Shown: positions 50,697 through 58,698 of the stretch, one piece after another | How positions within the stretch are numbered: position 1 is the first letter of the stretch | Layout of the letters: each line of letters begins with the position of its first letter | Assembly: GCA_044227665.1 (NCBI GenBank) | Contig: JBGAWK010000004.1 | Span: forward strand, 1 to 64,000 | Reading direction: 5' to 3' | Length of the DNA: 64,000 nucleotides | Origin: JBGAWK01 sp044227665 | GTDB taxonomy: Bacteria; Bacteroidota; Bacteroidia; Chitinophagales; JADIYW01 | Program-made: the position numbers and the translations under genes | Notes under the pieces: generated by a model | The model's database searches: none | Told to the model about the DNA's origin: nothing | What the model saw: only the letters and a program-made list of their open reading frames with translations

Positions 50697-53258
50697 ATGG
50701 AAGCAAAATTTTCACCAGAAGTCAAGGAAGTAATATCTTTCAGTAGAGAGGAAGCATTAAGGCTGAACCATGACTTTATAGGTATAGAACATCTTCTACT
50801 GGGACTCATCCGAGAAGGAGAAAGTATGGCAATAAAAGTTCTAAAGTCTTTAGATGTAGATCTTAGACTACTAAGACATAAAATCGAAGAAAGTATCAAA
50901 GACAAAATTAGTGCATTCCCTGTCAATGCAGCAAGTTTACCACTCACAAAGCAAGCAGAGAAAGTATTGAAGGTAACGGTATTGGAAGCAAAATTCATGA
51001 AAAGCGATGCCATCAGTGCTGAACATCTTTTACTATCTATACTAAAAACCAAAGACAATGTGGCAACACAACTCTTGAATAAAATGGACCTAAACTATGA
51101 AGTCTTCAAAGCCGAACTAGACTATATGACAGGCAATGGCAATACAGCGTCTCCCGAGATGTCCTCAGACTATGCTGATGAAAACTGGGAAGAAGAGGAG
51201 CAAAAGGCAAAAAGCTTCTCTAGTGGTAATACCAAGAAATCCAATATCAAATCCAATACGCCTGTATTAGATAATTTCGGCAGAGACATCACCCGACTTG
51301 CGGAAGAAGACAAGCTAGATCCTATTGTAGGCAGGGAGCAAGAGATAGAACGTGTATCTCAGATACTCAGCCGAAGAAAGAAAAACAATCCTATTCTCAT
51401 CGGCGAACCTGGCGTAGGAAAGTCGGCAATAGTAGAAGGATTGGCTCTGCGAATTATCCAAAAGAAGGTATCTAGAGTATTATTTAATAAGCGTATCGTC
51501 ATGCTCGATTTGGCAGCACTAGTTGCTGGAACAAAATACAGAGGACAATTTGAAGAACGCATCAAAGCAATAATGACAGAACTCGAAAAGAATAGAGATG
51601 TTATTTTGTTTATTGATGAGATACATACTATAGTAGGCGCTGGCGGAGCTACAGGATCGCTGGATGCTTCCAATATTTTCAAGCCTGCATTAGCACGGGG
51701 TGAACTACAATGCATAGGGGCTTCTACCCTGGATGAATACCGACAGTATATTGAAAAAGATGGCGCATTGGATCGTAGATTCCAAAAAGTAACTATAGAT
51801 CCGCCAAGTCCCGAAGAGACCCTGATAATCATCCACAATCTAAAACCCAAATACGAAGAGTTTCATAATGTCACCTATTCTGATGAGGCATTGAAAGCCA
51901 GTGTAATGCTATCTTCCCGATATATCTCAGACAGATTTTTGCCAGACAAAGCTATAGATGTAATAGATGAAGTAGGGGCTAGAGTACATCTCAAAAACAT
52001 ACATGTACCTGAAAATATCACTCAGCTAGAAACAGATATTGAAGCTATAAAGGAAAAGAAAAACCTAGTAGTACGAAGTCAGAAATATGAAGAAGCCGCA
52101 AGTCTCAGAGATAAGGAAAAACAGCTCTTGGATGACTTGGAATCCGCAAAGAAGCAGTGGGAAGAAGACAGCAAGATTAGGAAATATCCTGTTACAGAAG
52201 AGGACATCGCAGAAGTAGTAGCCATGATGACGGGTATACCCGTAAAGCGTGTAGCGCAGTCTGAGAGCAAGAAACTTGCCCACATGGCTGATGACCTCAA
52301 GAAAATGGTCATAGGTCAGGATGAAGCTGTGGCGAAGATTACCAAAGCCATCCAAAGAAACAGAGTGGGTCTCAAAGATCCCAAAAAACCTATAGGAAGC
52401 TTCATATTCCTAGGCCCTACAGGCGTAGGTAAGACAGAACTCGCTAAATCTTTGGCTCGCTATATGTTCGACACAGAAGATGCCCTCATCCGTATAGACA
52501 TGTCCGAATACATGGAAAAGTTCAGCATCTCTCGCCTCATAGGCGCACCTCCGGGATATGTAGGCTATGAAGAAGGTGGGCAGCTTACCGAAAAAGTACG
52601 CCGCAAGCCCTACTCTGTCATCTTATTGGACGAGATAGAAAAAGCACATCCCGATGTATATAATGTATTGTTACAAGTATTGGATGATGGGCAGCTTACA
52701 GACGGCATGGGCAGAAAGGTGGATTTCAAAAACACTGTAATCATCATGACTTCCAATATAGGCGTACGTCAGTTAAAAGATTTCGGCACAGGTGTAGGCT
52801 TTGCTACCTCTGCCAAAGTAGATGCCATAGACAGCCATACTAAAGGTGTGATACAGAAGGCTCTCTCAAAGACTTTCTCTCCCGAATTCCTCAACCGTAT
52901 TGATGATGTCATCATCTTCAACAGCTTAGAAAAACCTCAGATACACGCTATCATAGATATTGCATTGCACCATGTATTCCGCCGTATAGAAGCCTTGGGC
53001 TATCTTATTTCCTTATCCGATGCCGCCAAAGATTTCTTATCAGAAAAGGGCTATGATCCACAGTTTGGTGCCAGACCTCTGCATAGGGCTATCCAAAAAT
53101 ATATGGAAGACCCCTTAGCAGAAGAAATATTAAAATCTGAAATGAGCGAAGGTGATACTGTATTTGTGGATATAAATCCCGACGATACGGCAGTGCTGAA
53201 ATTTACAGTAAAAAAGGGAAAGAAAAAATCTGCCAAACCTGCCAATAACGAGCAATAA
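50697..53258 (+). CDS. clpC: ATP-dependent Clp protease ATP-binding subunit ClpC
   Basis: An AAA+ unfoldase working with ClpP. The 853-residue protein has two Clp-N repeats (FSREEALRLNHDFIGIEHLLLG at the start, KSDAISAEHLLLSIL near 105), AAA module 1 with GEPGVGKSAIVEG (residue 236) and IDEIHTIVGAG, a UVR/M domain near 445-480 (KYEEAASLRDKEKQLLDDLE), then AAA module 2 with GPTGVGKTELAKSLA (572), LLDEIEKAHPDVYNVLLQVLDDG, and a C-terminal D2-small domain. The UVR segment and length mark it as ClpC rather than ClpB or ClpA. Promoter region at 50535-50696 is AT-rich. Its stop directly abuts the convergent K+ channel gene. Confidence 0.95.
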   Translation: MEAKFSPEVKEVISFSREEALRLNHDFIGIEHLLLGLIREGESMAIKVLKSLDVDLRLLRHKIEESIKDKISAFPVNAASLPLTKQAEKVLKVTVLEAKFMKSDAISAEHLLLSILKTKDNVATQLLNKMDLNYEVFKAELDYMTGNGNTASPEMSSDYADENWEEEEQKAKSFSSGNTKKSNIKSNTPVLDNFGRDITRLAEEDKLDPIVGREQEIERVSQILSRRKKNNPILIGEPGVGKSAIVEGLALRIIQKKVSRVLFNKRIVMLDLAALVAGTKYRGQFEERIKAIMTELEKNRDVILFIDEIHTIVGAGGATGSLDASNIFKPALARGELQCIGASTLDEYRQYIEKDGALDRRFQKVTIDPPSPEETLIIIHNLKPKYEEFHNVTYSDEALKASVMLSSRYISDRFLPDKAIDVIDEVGARVHLKNIHVPENITQLETDIEAIKEKKNLVVRSQKYEEAASLRDKEKQLLDDLESAKKQWEEDSKIRKYPVTEEDIAEVVAMMTGIPVKRVAQSESKKLAHMADDLKKMVIGQDEAVAKITKAIQRNRVGLKDPKKPIGSFIFLGPTGVGKTELAKSLARYMFDTEDALIRIDMSEYMEKFSISRLIGAPPGYVGYEEGGQLTEKVRRKPYSVILLDEIEKAHPDVYNVLLQVLDDGQLTDGMGRKVDFKNTVIIMTSNIGVRQLKDFGTGVGFATSAKVDAIDSHTKGVIQKALSKTFSPEFLNRIDDVIIFNSLEKPQIHAIIDIALHHVFRRIEALGYLISLSDAAKDFLSEKGYDPQFGARPLHRAIQKYMEDPLAEEILKSEMSEGDTVFVDINPDDTAVLKFTVKKGKKKSAKPANNEQ

Positions 53259-54047
53259 TCAACTCATAATATTAATAAGAAAGTTTAAGTCCTCAGCATG
53301 GGGATTTGCAATCTTATTGGCAATATAGGCGCCGCCTATATGTTCGGGGAGTATTACTTCATTGGCACCCGCCATCTTCAGTTTATTCACGTTTTCGGGA
53401 TCGGAAGCTCTGCTGTATATCGTGATATTTTTATTCTTCTCTCGTGCAGACAATACTACAAATACATTTTCAGCATCAGAAGGTAGTGTAGCCACAAAGG
53501 CTCTAGCTCTCTCTATGCCTAGCGCATCCAGCACCTTGTCATTGGTAGCATTGCCTTCGATATAGATAATATTCTTTCTATCCAAAATATCTATCTTCTG
53601 AGGATCTTTTTCTACTATCACATATTGTACATTATTGCTGTGCAATGTTTCCAAAATAGCATGACCCAAGCGGCCATAGCCACATATTATCACATGATTG
53701 TTTAGCGATGCTAATTTTTTTTCCATCCTTTTGTATTTAATATATAAAGTAAAATCCCCTTCTAATATAATAGTCGTAATCCTTGTCACTGTAAATGACA
53801 GCAAGCCTATACTTGTAAAGATAATAAACATAGTAAAAAGCTTCCCTAAAACCGATAAAGGGAAAATCTCATGAAATCCTACAGTAGAACCCGTGATTAC
53901 TGTCATATATAGTGCATCAAACCAATTTGCATCTTCTATATACATATACCCCAATGTCCCAGTAATCAATAGGACAACGAAGATGGTAGTACACAAAATA
54001 AGTGTATTAATTATCCGAGATGTATAGTCGGTATTAACGGAATACAT
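53259..54047 (-). CDS. Two-helix potassium channel with RCK (TrkA-N) domain, odd filter
   Basis: The protein of about 262 residues has two membrane helices (residues about 11-33 and 68-88) flanking a pore loop, WFDALYMTVITGSTVGFHE. A TrkA-N/RCK domain follows from about residue 108 (NHVIICGYGRLGHAILETL, then YVIVEKDPQK and IEGNATNDKVLDALGIERAR), the NAD-binding fold that gates such channels. The filter TVGFH differs from the canonical TVGYG: Phe for Tyr is tolerated, but His replaces the second Gly. The start is ATG at 54047; a TTG 15 bases upstream is less likely. Divergent from rimO. Confidence 0.88.
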   Translation of the reverse strand: MYSVNTDYTSRIINTLILCTTIFVVLLITGTLGYMYIEDANWFDALYMTVITGSTVGFHEIFPLSVLGKLFTMFIIFTSIGLLSFTVTRITTIILEGDFTLYIKYKRMEKKLASLNNHVIICGYGRLGHAILETLHSNNVQYVIVEKDPQKIDILDRKNIIYIEGNATNDKVLDALGIERARAFVATLPSDAENVFVVLSAREKNKNITIYSRASDPENVNKLKMAGANEVILPEHIGGAYIANKIANPHAEDLNFLINIMS

Positions 54048-54136
54048 GGTTAAAGAACGCAAAATACTACGTATTTGAAAATTATTAAGAATATAGGATA
54101 ATTATTTTATTCCTTACACCAAAAAAATAAACCATC

Positions 54137-54144
54137 TATCTTTG
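54137..54144 (+). promoter_or_regulatory. -7 box TATCTTTG of rimO
   Basis: Exact TAnnTTTG ending one base before the first ATG of the rimO frame. With start-site spacing of about six bases, the message would begin near 54150, inside the first codons, which argues for initiation at the TTG at 54161. Confidence 0.65.
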
Positions 54145-54145
54145 T

Positions 54146-55474
54146 ATGATAACTAGAATTTTGAGAACACGGACTTTTAAAGAAAATAAGATTAATATTA
54201 TCACCTTAGGATGCAGTAAAAATCAAGTAGATAGTGAAGACATAGCTTCCAGACTCAAAAATAATACCTATGAAGTAGTACATAATAGTGATAAAAGAGA
54301 TGCCAATATCGTGATTATCAATACCTGTGGTTTCATTGAAGCTGCCAAGGAAGAATCTATAAATACGATATTGCAATATACCCAACTTAAAGCTAAGGGC
54401 AAGGTAAATAAAGTATATGCCATGGGCTGCTTAGTTCAGCGGTATAAAGAAGAACTCTCCAACGAAATAGAAGGCATTGATGGCTGGTACGGTACTGCTG
54501 AGATGCCTGCCTTACTCAAAAGCTTAAAAACAGACTACAAGAAAACATTAGTAGGAGAACGTCTCTTAACCACGCCTTCACATTATGCCTACCTCAAAAT
54601 TTCCGAAGGTTGCAATCGCACTTGCTCGTTTTGTGCCATACCACTTATGAGAGGCGTACACCGCTCCAAGACCATAGAAGACATCATTGCTGAGGCTGAA
54701 AGTTTAGTGACTCAAGGTGTAAAAGAAATTATACTTATTGCACAAGAACTTACCTATTATGGATTGGATATATATAAGAAGAGAGCTTTAGCAGAATTGT
54801 TATACCGTCTTAATGATGTTTCCGGTGTACATTGGATTCGCCTACATTATGCATATCCTTCCAAGTTTCCCCTAGAAGTACTGGATGCCATAGCACAATG
54901 TGACAAAGTATGCAAATATCTCGATATTCCACTGCAACATGCTTCTGACCATGTACTTTTATCTATGAAACGTCAGATTACAGTAGCTGAGACACGTACA
55001 TTGATAAGTACCATTCGTGAAAAAATTCCCAATATAGCTTTACGCACTTCTATGCTCGTTGGATTTCCTGGAGAAACAGATGATGACTTCAAGCAACTAT
55101 GCGACTTTATAGAAGAAATGCGCTTCGACAGATTGGGCGTATTCACCTATTCCCATGAAGAGAATACAACGGCATATTTGCTTGAAGATGACGTCCCTCA
55201 AGAAGTAAAAATTCAGAGAGCCAATATCCTCATGGACATTCAAGAGCGCATATCTGAAGAGCTAAATGCCAAAAAAATGGAAACTACACAAAGTGTAATT
55301 ATTGATAGAAAAGATGGCAACTTCTTCTATGGACGCACACAATATGACTCTCCCGAAGTAGATAATGAAGTAATCATAGAAAAAAATGGTGAAAAAGGCA
55401 TAAAAATTGGACAAAGCTATGATGTCTTTATTGACGACTTCGATGCGTTTGATTTGTATGGAAAAATCTACTAA
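54146..55474 (+). CDS. rimO: Ribosomal protein S12 methylthiotransferase RimO
   Basis: A radical SAM enzyme that adds a methylthio group to an Asp of ribosomal protein S12. The N-terminal UPF0004 domain binds one 4Fe-4S cluster (TLGCSKNQVDSE, INTCGFIEAAKEES, AMGCLVQRY). The radical SAM cluster motif CNRTCSFCAIP lies near residue 156, with GCNRTCSFCAIPLMRG as context. A C-terminal TRAM domain follows from about 375. The 442-residue length fits. The first ATG (54146) lies one base from the promoter box; TTG at 54161 gives MRTRTFKENKINIITLGCS, which resembles other RimO starts. I keep the longer frame but favour the TTG. Confidence 0.95.
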   Translation: MITRILRTRTFKENKINIITLGCSKNQVDSEDIASRLKNNTYEVVHNSDKRDANIVIINTCGFIEAAKEESINTILQYTQLKAKGKVNKVYAMGCLVQRYKEELSNEIEGIDGWYGTAEMPALLKSLKTDYKKTLVGERLLTTPSHYAYLKISEGCNRTCSFCAIPLMRGVHRSKTIEDIIAEAESLVTQGVKEIILIAQELTYYGLDIYKKRALAELLYRLNDVSGVHWIRLHYAYPSKFPLEVLDAIAQCDKVCKYLDIPLQHASDHVLLSMKRQITVAETRTLISTIREKIPNIALRTSMLVGFPGETDDDFKQLCDFIEEMRFDRLGVFTYSHEENTTAYLLEDDVPQEVKIQRANILMDIQERISEELNAKKMETTQSVIIDRKDGNFFYGRTQYDSPEVDNEVIIEKNGEKGIKIGQSYDVFIDDFDAFDLYGKIY

Positions 55475-57342
55475 GGTTTTCTATCCTTATAAGCACGAAT
55501 TTCTTGCAATAGTATTTCATCTTCAAGTCCATTGGCAAATGCTTGCTCTAAATAAGAATACGCTTGAGCTGTATCTTTCCTATACAAGTATATATAGCCT
55601 TTATTCTCTAAGTAAATATATTTTGGAGATACCCTCTTGCCAATAATTTCATTGATACTATCCGCTTTCTGAAAATCATATATCCTACAGTAAGCATCTA
55701 CAACTTTGTATGCTATCTGGTTATCCGACGAATTGGCACTAAACACTTTGTCGTAGTGATACGCAGCAGTCGCAATATCATTTCTTTCCATACAAATATC
55801 AGCCAGTGACATCCTTGCATTGTGGTCATCCTCATCCATTTCCAATGCATCCACGAAATATTGCTGTGCCGGTCTCAAGTCCCCTTTCATATAATAAGCA
55901 GTGCCTAACAAGTGTGTCAAAAAGTTGTCTCCTTTATATACTATCATCCCCTGCTGGGCATACTTCATAGCCTTACTTAAATACCTATCTCTATCATTTT
56001 CAGATTGCGATACAGCTGCCATGTCCAAGTACGTAGATGCTGCAATCCGATTAGGCTCATACGTATTTTTCAAATAGGGCATATCTCTCTCAAATAATGT
56101 ATCATAGTCTTTCCATTTCCTAGACTCACTACAACTAAAAAATGCGTAACATAGGGCTATTGCTGACAAAATATACGTTTTGTAGGTATCTCTAATAGCC
56201 AAAAATCTAACTACGACCATCACTACTAATAGGCAAAATCCCAAGGATGCAATAAAAGCATATCTATCGGCAAATAGTCCCGCTACTGGCACTAAGAGAT
56301 TTAAACAATATAGTAGCGAAGATAAAAACAAGAGCAGTACTAGCCCCTGACTCCGCCTACGTATAGCATAAACTATTGCCGAAGCAATAGTGAGCATTAG
56401 CAATATCCACCCCACAATATTTTGGGCACTGAATATACTATCCAAATTTACATATCCAGTACCGTAATAGAATCTGTATCCCCAAGGCATAAACAAAAAT
56501 TTGAGGTATTGCCAATAGGTAATCCCAACTAATTTGACCCTATTCAAAAAATTGAAATCATTAATATATGGATTTTCAGTTATACTATTGAGCGTATAAA
56601 TATTATTCTCTACCGGCACATAATGATCTATCAAGAAGAATAAGGCAAAATAATATAATGTCAAAAAGGCAAAAACAATCCCAGAAGCAAATAAAATTTT
56701 AGATAATGGCATTGCGTGCTTTTCATAATAATACAATACAGGCAAAAAAATAACCATAAATACTGCATCCTGCTTACACCAAATCGCACATGTAAACAGC
56801 AGCAAAAACATAGGCAAATTTTTAAATTTATTATTGCGTATAATATATATAAATAAAAGAATAGAGTATGTCGAAAAGAGCATACTAAGTATATTATCTC
56901 TATTCTTAATATTAGATACTACGGAAGCATGAATAGGGTGACATAAGAACAAGAGAGCCGCAAAAAATATCTCTTTATTATCAAGTAAAATATATAATTT
57001 ACGCAATAAAAGAATCCCACTCACACACAACAAAATATACAAAAACACATTAACCCCATGACTAACTCCAACTATAAATTTACCAAACAAGAGATATTCG
57101 AAATAGAATGTAGAAATACTTACAGGTCTGTAATCTACAAAAGCAAAGCGACTAGTAAAAATTTCTTTTATCCCCTGCCATACATCTCTCGTAGTAGGCA
57201 TATTCTGAAAGACCAATTGATCATCAAGATTGTAATCAAATGAAATTGACTTTGCATATAAGAATAAAATTAAAAACAGAAATAATATTCCATATTTTTT
57301 ACTTTGTAAAAACAGAAAAATATGCTCTTGTTGTTTATACAT
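55471..57342 (-). CDS. TMTC-like membrane protein with C-terminal TPR repeats
   Basis: The protein of about 623 residues has ten or more membrane helices in its first 400 residues, starting with GILFLFLILFLYAKSISF and the motif FDYNLDDQLVFQN, an acidic DD in the first loop as in GT-C/O-mannosyltransferase-like proteins. GVSHGVNVFLYILLCVSGILLL, RDNILSMLFSTYSILLF and VPVAGLFADRYAFIASLGF are further family segments. Three to four TPRs follow from about residue 440 (DRYLSKAMKYAQQGMIVYKGD, LRPAQQYFVDALEMDEDDHN, IATAAYHYDKVFSANSSDN). This layout matches TMTC/DUF1736-type O-glycosylation proteins. Substrate unknown. ATG at 57342 chosen over an upstream in-frame ATG. Confidence 0.8.
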   Translation of the reverse strand: MYKQQEHIFLFLQSKKYGILFLFLILFLYAKSISFDYNLDDQLVFQNMPTTRDVWQGIKEIFTSRFAFVDYRPVSISTFYFEYLLFGKFIVGVSHGVNVFLYILLCVSGILLLRKLYILLDNKEIFFAALLFLCHPIHASVVSNIKNRDNILSMLFSTYSILLFIYIIRNNKFKNLPMFLLLFTCAIWCKQDAVFMVIFLPVLYYYEKHAMPLSKILFASGIVFAFLTLYYFALFFLIDHYVPVENNIYTLNSITENPYINDFNFLNRVKLVGITYWQYLKFLFMPWGYRFYYGTGYVNLDSIFSAQNIVGWILLMLTIASAIVYAIRRRSQGLVLLLFLSSLLYCLNLLVPVAGLFADRYAFIASLGFCLLVVMVVVRFLAIRDTYKTYILSAIALCYAFFSCSESRKWKDYDTLFERDMPYLKNTYEPNRIAASTYLDMAAVSQSENDRDRYLSKAMKYAQQGMIVYKGDNFLTHLLGTAYYMKGDLRPAQQYFVDALEMDEDDHNARMSLADICMERNDIATAAYHYDKVFSANSSDNQIAYKVVDAYCRIYDFQKADSINEIIGKRVSPKYIYLENKGYIYLYRKDTAQAYSYLEQAFANGLEDEILLQEIRAYKDRKP

Positions 57343-57357
57343 TTGTATAAAAAATTT

Positions 57358-57780
57358 ATGTATCAAAAATGTCAAAAATACATTTTTATCATAATATTAG
57401 TTCCACAATTGAAAGTTGCTAAGCCTAACTATAATTTCAAAAAAATTATTGACAAGTATTGTGTCTATTGTCACAATACAAATGGAAATGCTCCCTTTTC
57501 ATTGGCTAAATATGAAGATGTCAAAAAACGTATGATTATGATGAATATAGTAATCAACAAAAATATAATGCCGCCATGGAAATCCAAAAGCTATTCGAAA
57601 GGACAATGGTACGGAATTCATTACAATAGCATTTAAGGGCATTTGTCTGAATTCCTCATAGCGCATATTCGGTTACAGAAAGGAAAGCCTATGCAGAATG
57701 GATATTGTGTACAATTTAATAGGACATTTAGAAAGGATGTCTTGGACGCTTATTTGTTTGAAAATATCTACCACCTTCGT
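57358..57780 (+). pseudogene. Cytochrome-c-domain gene remnant
   Basis: An exported start (IFIIILVPQLKVAK) leads to FKKIIDKYCVYCHNTNGNAP, a CXXCH haem site, followed by FSLAKYEDVKKR and IMPPWKSK, typical of cytochrome-c domains fused to larger oxidoreductase-like proteins. The frame stops at 57634, yet homologous-looking text continues in the same frame after the stop (LSEFLIAHIRLQKGKPMQNG, like LSEKEI..I..W...GKP). Afterwards similarity fades. Only the first 140 or so codons of a usually much longer gene remain. The right boundary is approximate. Confidence 0.65.
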
Positions 57781-57910
57781 TCCATCATAGTAAACCGGAG
57801 GAATAACTATAACTATAATCATCCAAATAGTAGTATATACAACTGCTCTCCCATCGAATTTAATAAAAATTTACAAATAAAAAATTACATTTACATACTG
57901 TAAAATAATT

Positions 57911-58066
57911 GGGGGACTTAACCCAAAACGTTTTAATAAAATCTCTGATTTCGCTGATGAAGTTGCAATTTCAAGATTTTATGGAGGTGTACATTATCAA
58001 TTTTCTTGCTCTTTATGACTGCAAATTGGTGAGAAAATTGGTAAAACTGTATATTTAACATATTAA
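57911..58066 (+). pseudogene. Vanadium-dependent haloperoxidase remnant (PAP2 fold), C-terminal end
   Basis: The frame GLNPKRFNKISDFADEVAISRFYGGVHYQF continues, after an in-frame TGA at 58016, as LQIGEKIGKTV. This matches the end of vanadium haloperoxidases (F.DAADEAAISR.YGGIHY, ..G...G..IG). The stop falls where Gly is expected (GGA to TGA). There is no upstream coding part in this frame, so it is a fragment. The catalytic His of the SRxYGGIH motif is still readable. Unrelated to the neighbouring cytochrome remnant by frame. Confidence 0.75.
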
Positions 58067-58113
58067 TTGTTTTATTAATATGTTAAATATTATTTTAAAT
58101 CATAATTATTATA

Positions 58114-58121
58114 TACATTTG
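58114..58121 (+). promoter_or_regulatory. -7 box TACATTTG upstream of the adhesin unit
   Basis: Exact TAnnTTTG, with the ATG at 58128 six bases after it. The two-gene unit (203-codon frame plus adhesin) would start here with almost no 5' leader. Confidence 0.65.
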
Positions 58122-58127
58122 TGCAAT

Positions 58128-58691
58128 ATGCATTCAAAATTTGCCATATTTTTTTCAATTGGTCTAATAATGATTACACTAAATACATTAAGTCAAGTTT
58201 ATAGCACCCCTGAACTAAAAGCAAAAGAAGAACAAGATTTAAAAGAGAAATTAATTACAAATCCTCAAATTAATAGTATAGACTCAACCTCAATTAATAA
58301 TCTTTCAGCAGGTTCTAGTAATACAAAATTTATTCTCAAGAACTATCCAGGATATTACAAGCTTAAATCTGTAAAATTAGATAGTATTAACAAAAAAAAT
58401 CATATCAACATATATCACGATTTAAAAAAAGAAGCACTGTCAATTACGAAGGTTGAGACGGCTTGGCTTAGTTTCGAAAATAAAGAGATGATATTTGTCA
58501 AGTTAAAAACAGGTATAGAGGGTCATCTCTCCTTCGAAATTGTTGATAACAAGATTATTTTTACTTGTAGAAAATGTGAAGTAAACAATTTTAATATTTT
58601 AATGAGAAGCGATAAGAAAGCTATTTTACTTACAAAAGAACCCGATGGCAATCCTTGCTACCACAAATATAAATTCAAAAAAACTAAATAA
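58128..58691 (+). CDS. Exported protein of unknown function upstream of adhesin
   Basis: About 187 residues with a signal peptide (MHSKFAIFFSIGLIMITLNTLSQ). The mature part is Lys-rich and beta-like (YPGYYKLKSVKLDS, HLSFEIVDNKIIFTCRKCE), with a Cys-x2-Cys at about residue 146 and no known domain. It ends seven bases before the adhesin start, so the two form an operon; a role as a small partner of the surface protein is inference only. ATG at 58128 is used because it follows the promoter box; the frame extends upstream to 58080. Confidence 0.7.
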   Translation: MHSKFAIFFSIGLIMITLNTLSQVYSTPELKAKEEQDLKEKLITNPQINSIDSTSINNLSAGSSNTKFILKNYPGYYKLKSVKLDSINKKNHINIYHDLKKEALSITKVETAWLSFENKEMIFVKLKTGIEGHLSFEIVDNKIIFTCRKCEVNNFNILMRSDKKAILLTKEPDGNPCYHKYKFKKTK

Positions 58692-58698
58692 ATAAAAT

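Noticed and set aside
51359..51850. A 163-codon minus-strand open frame
   Set aside because: It lies wholly inside clpC on the other strand; its sequence is a mirror of ClpC codons and has no domain of its own.
57643..57903. A free-standing 86-codon gene
   Set aside because: It continues the decayed cytochrome-c-domain gene in frame past a stop and then becomes low complexity; no independent start signal.
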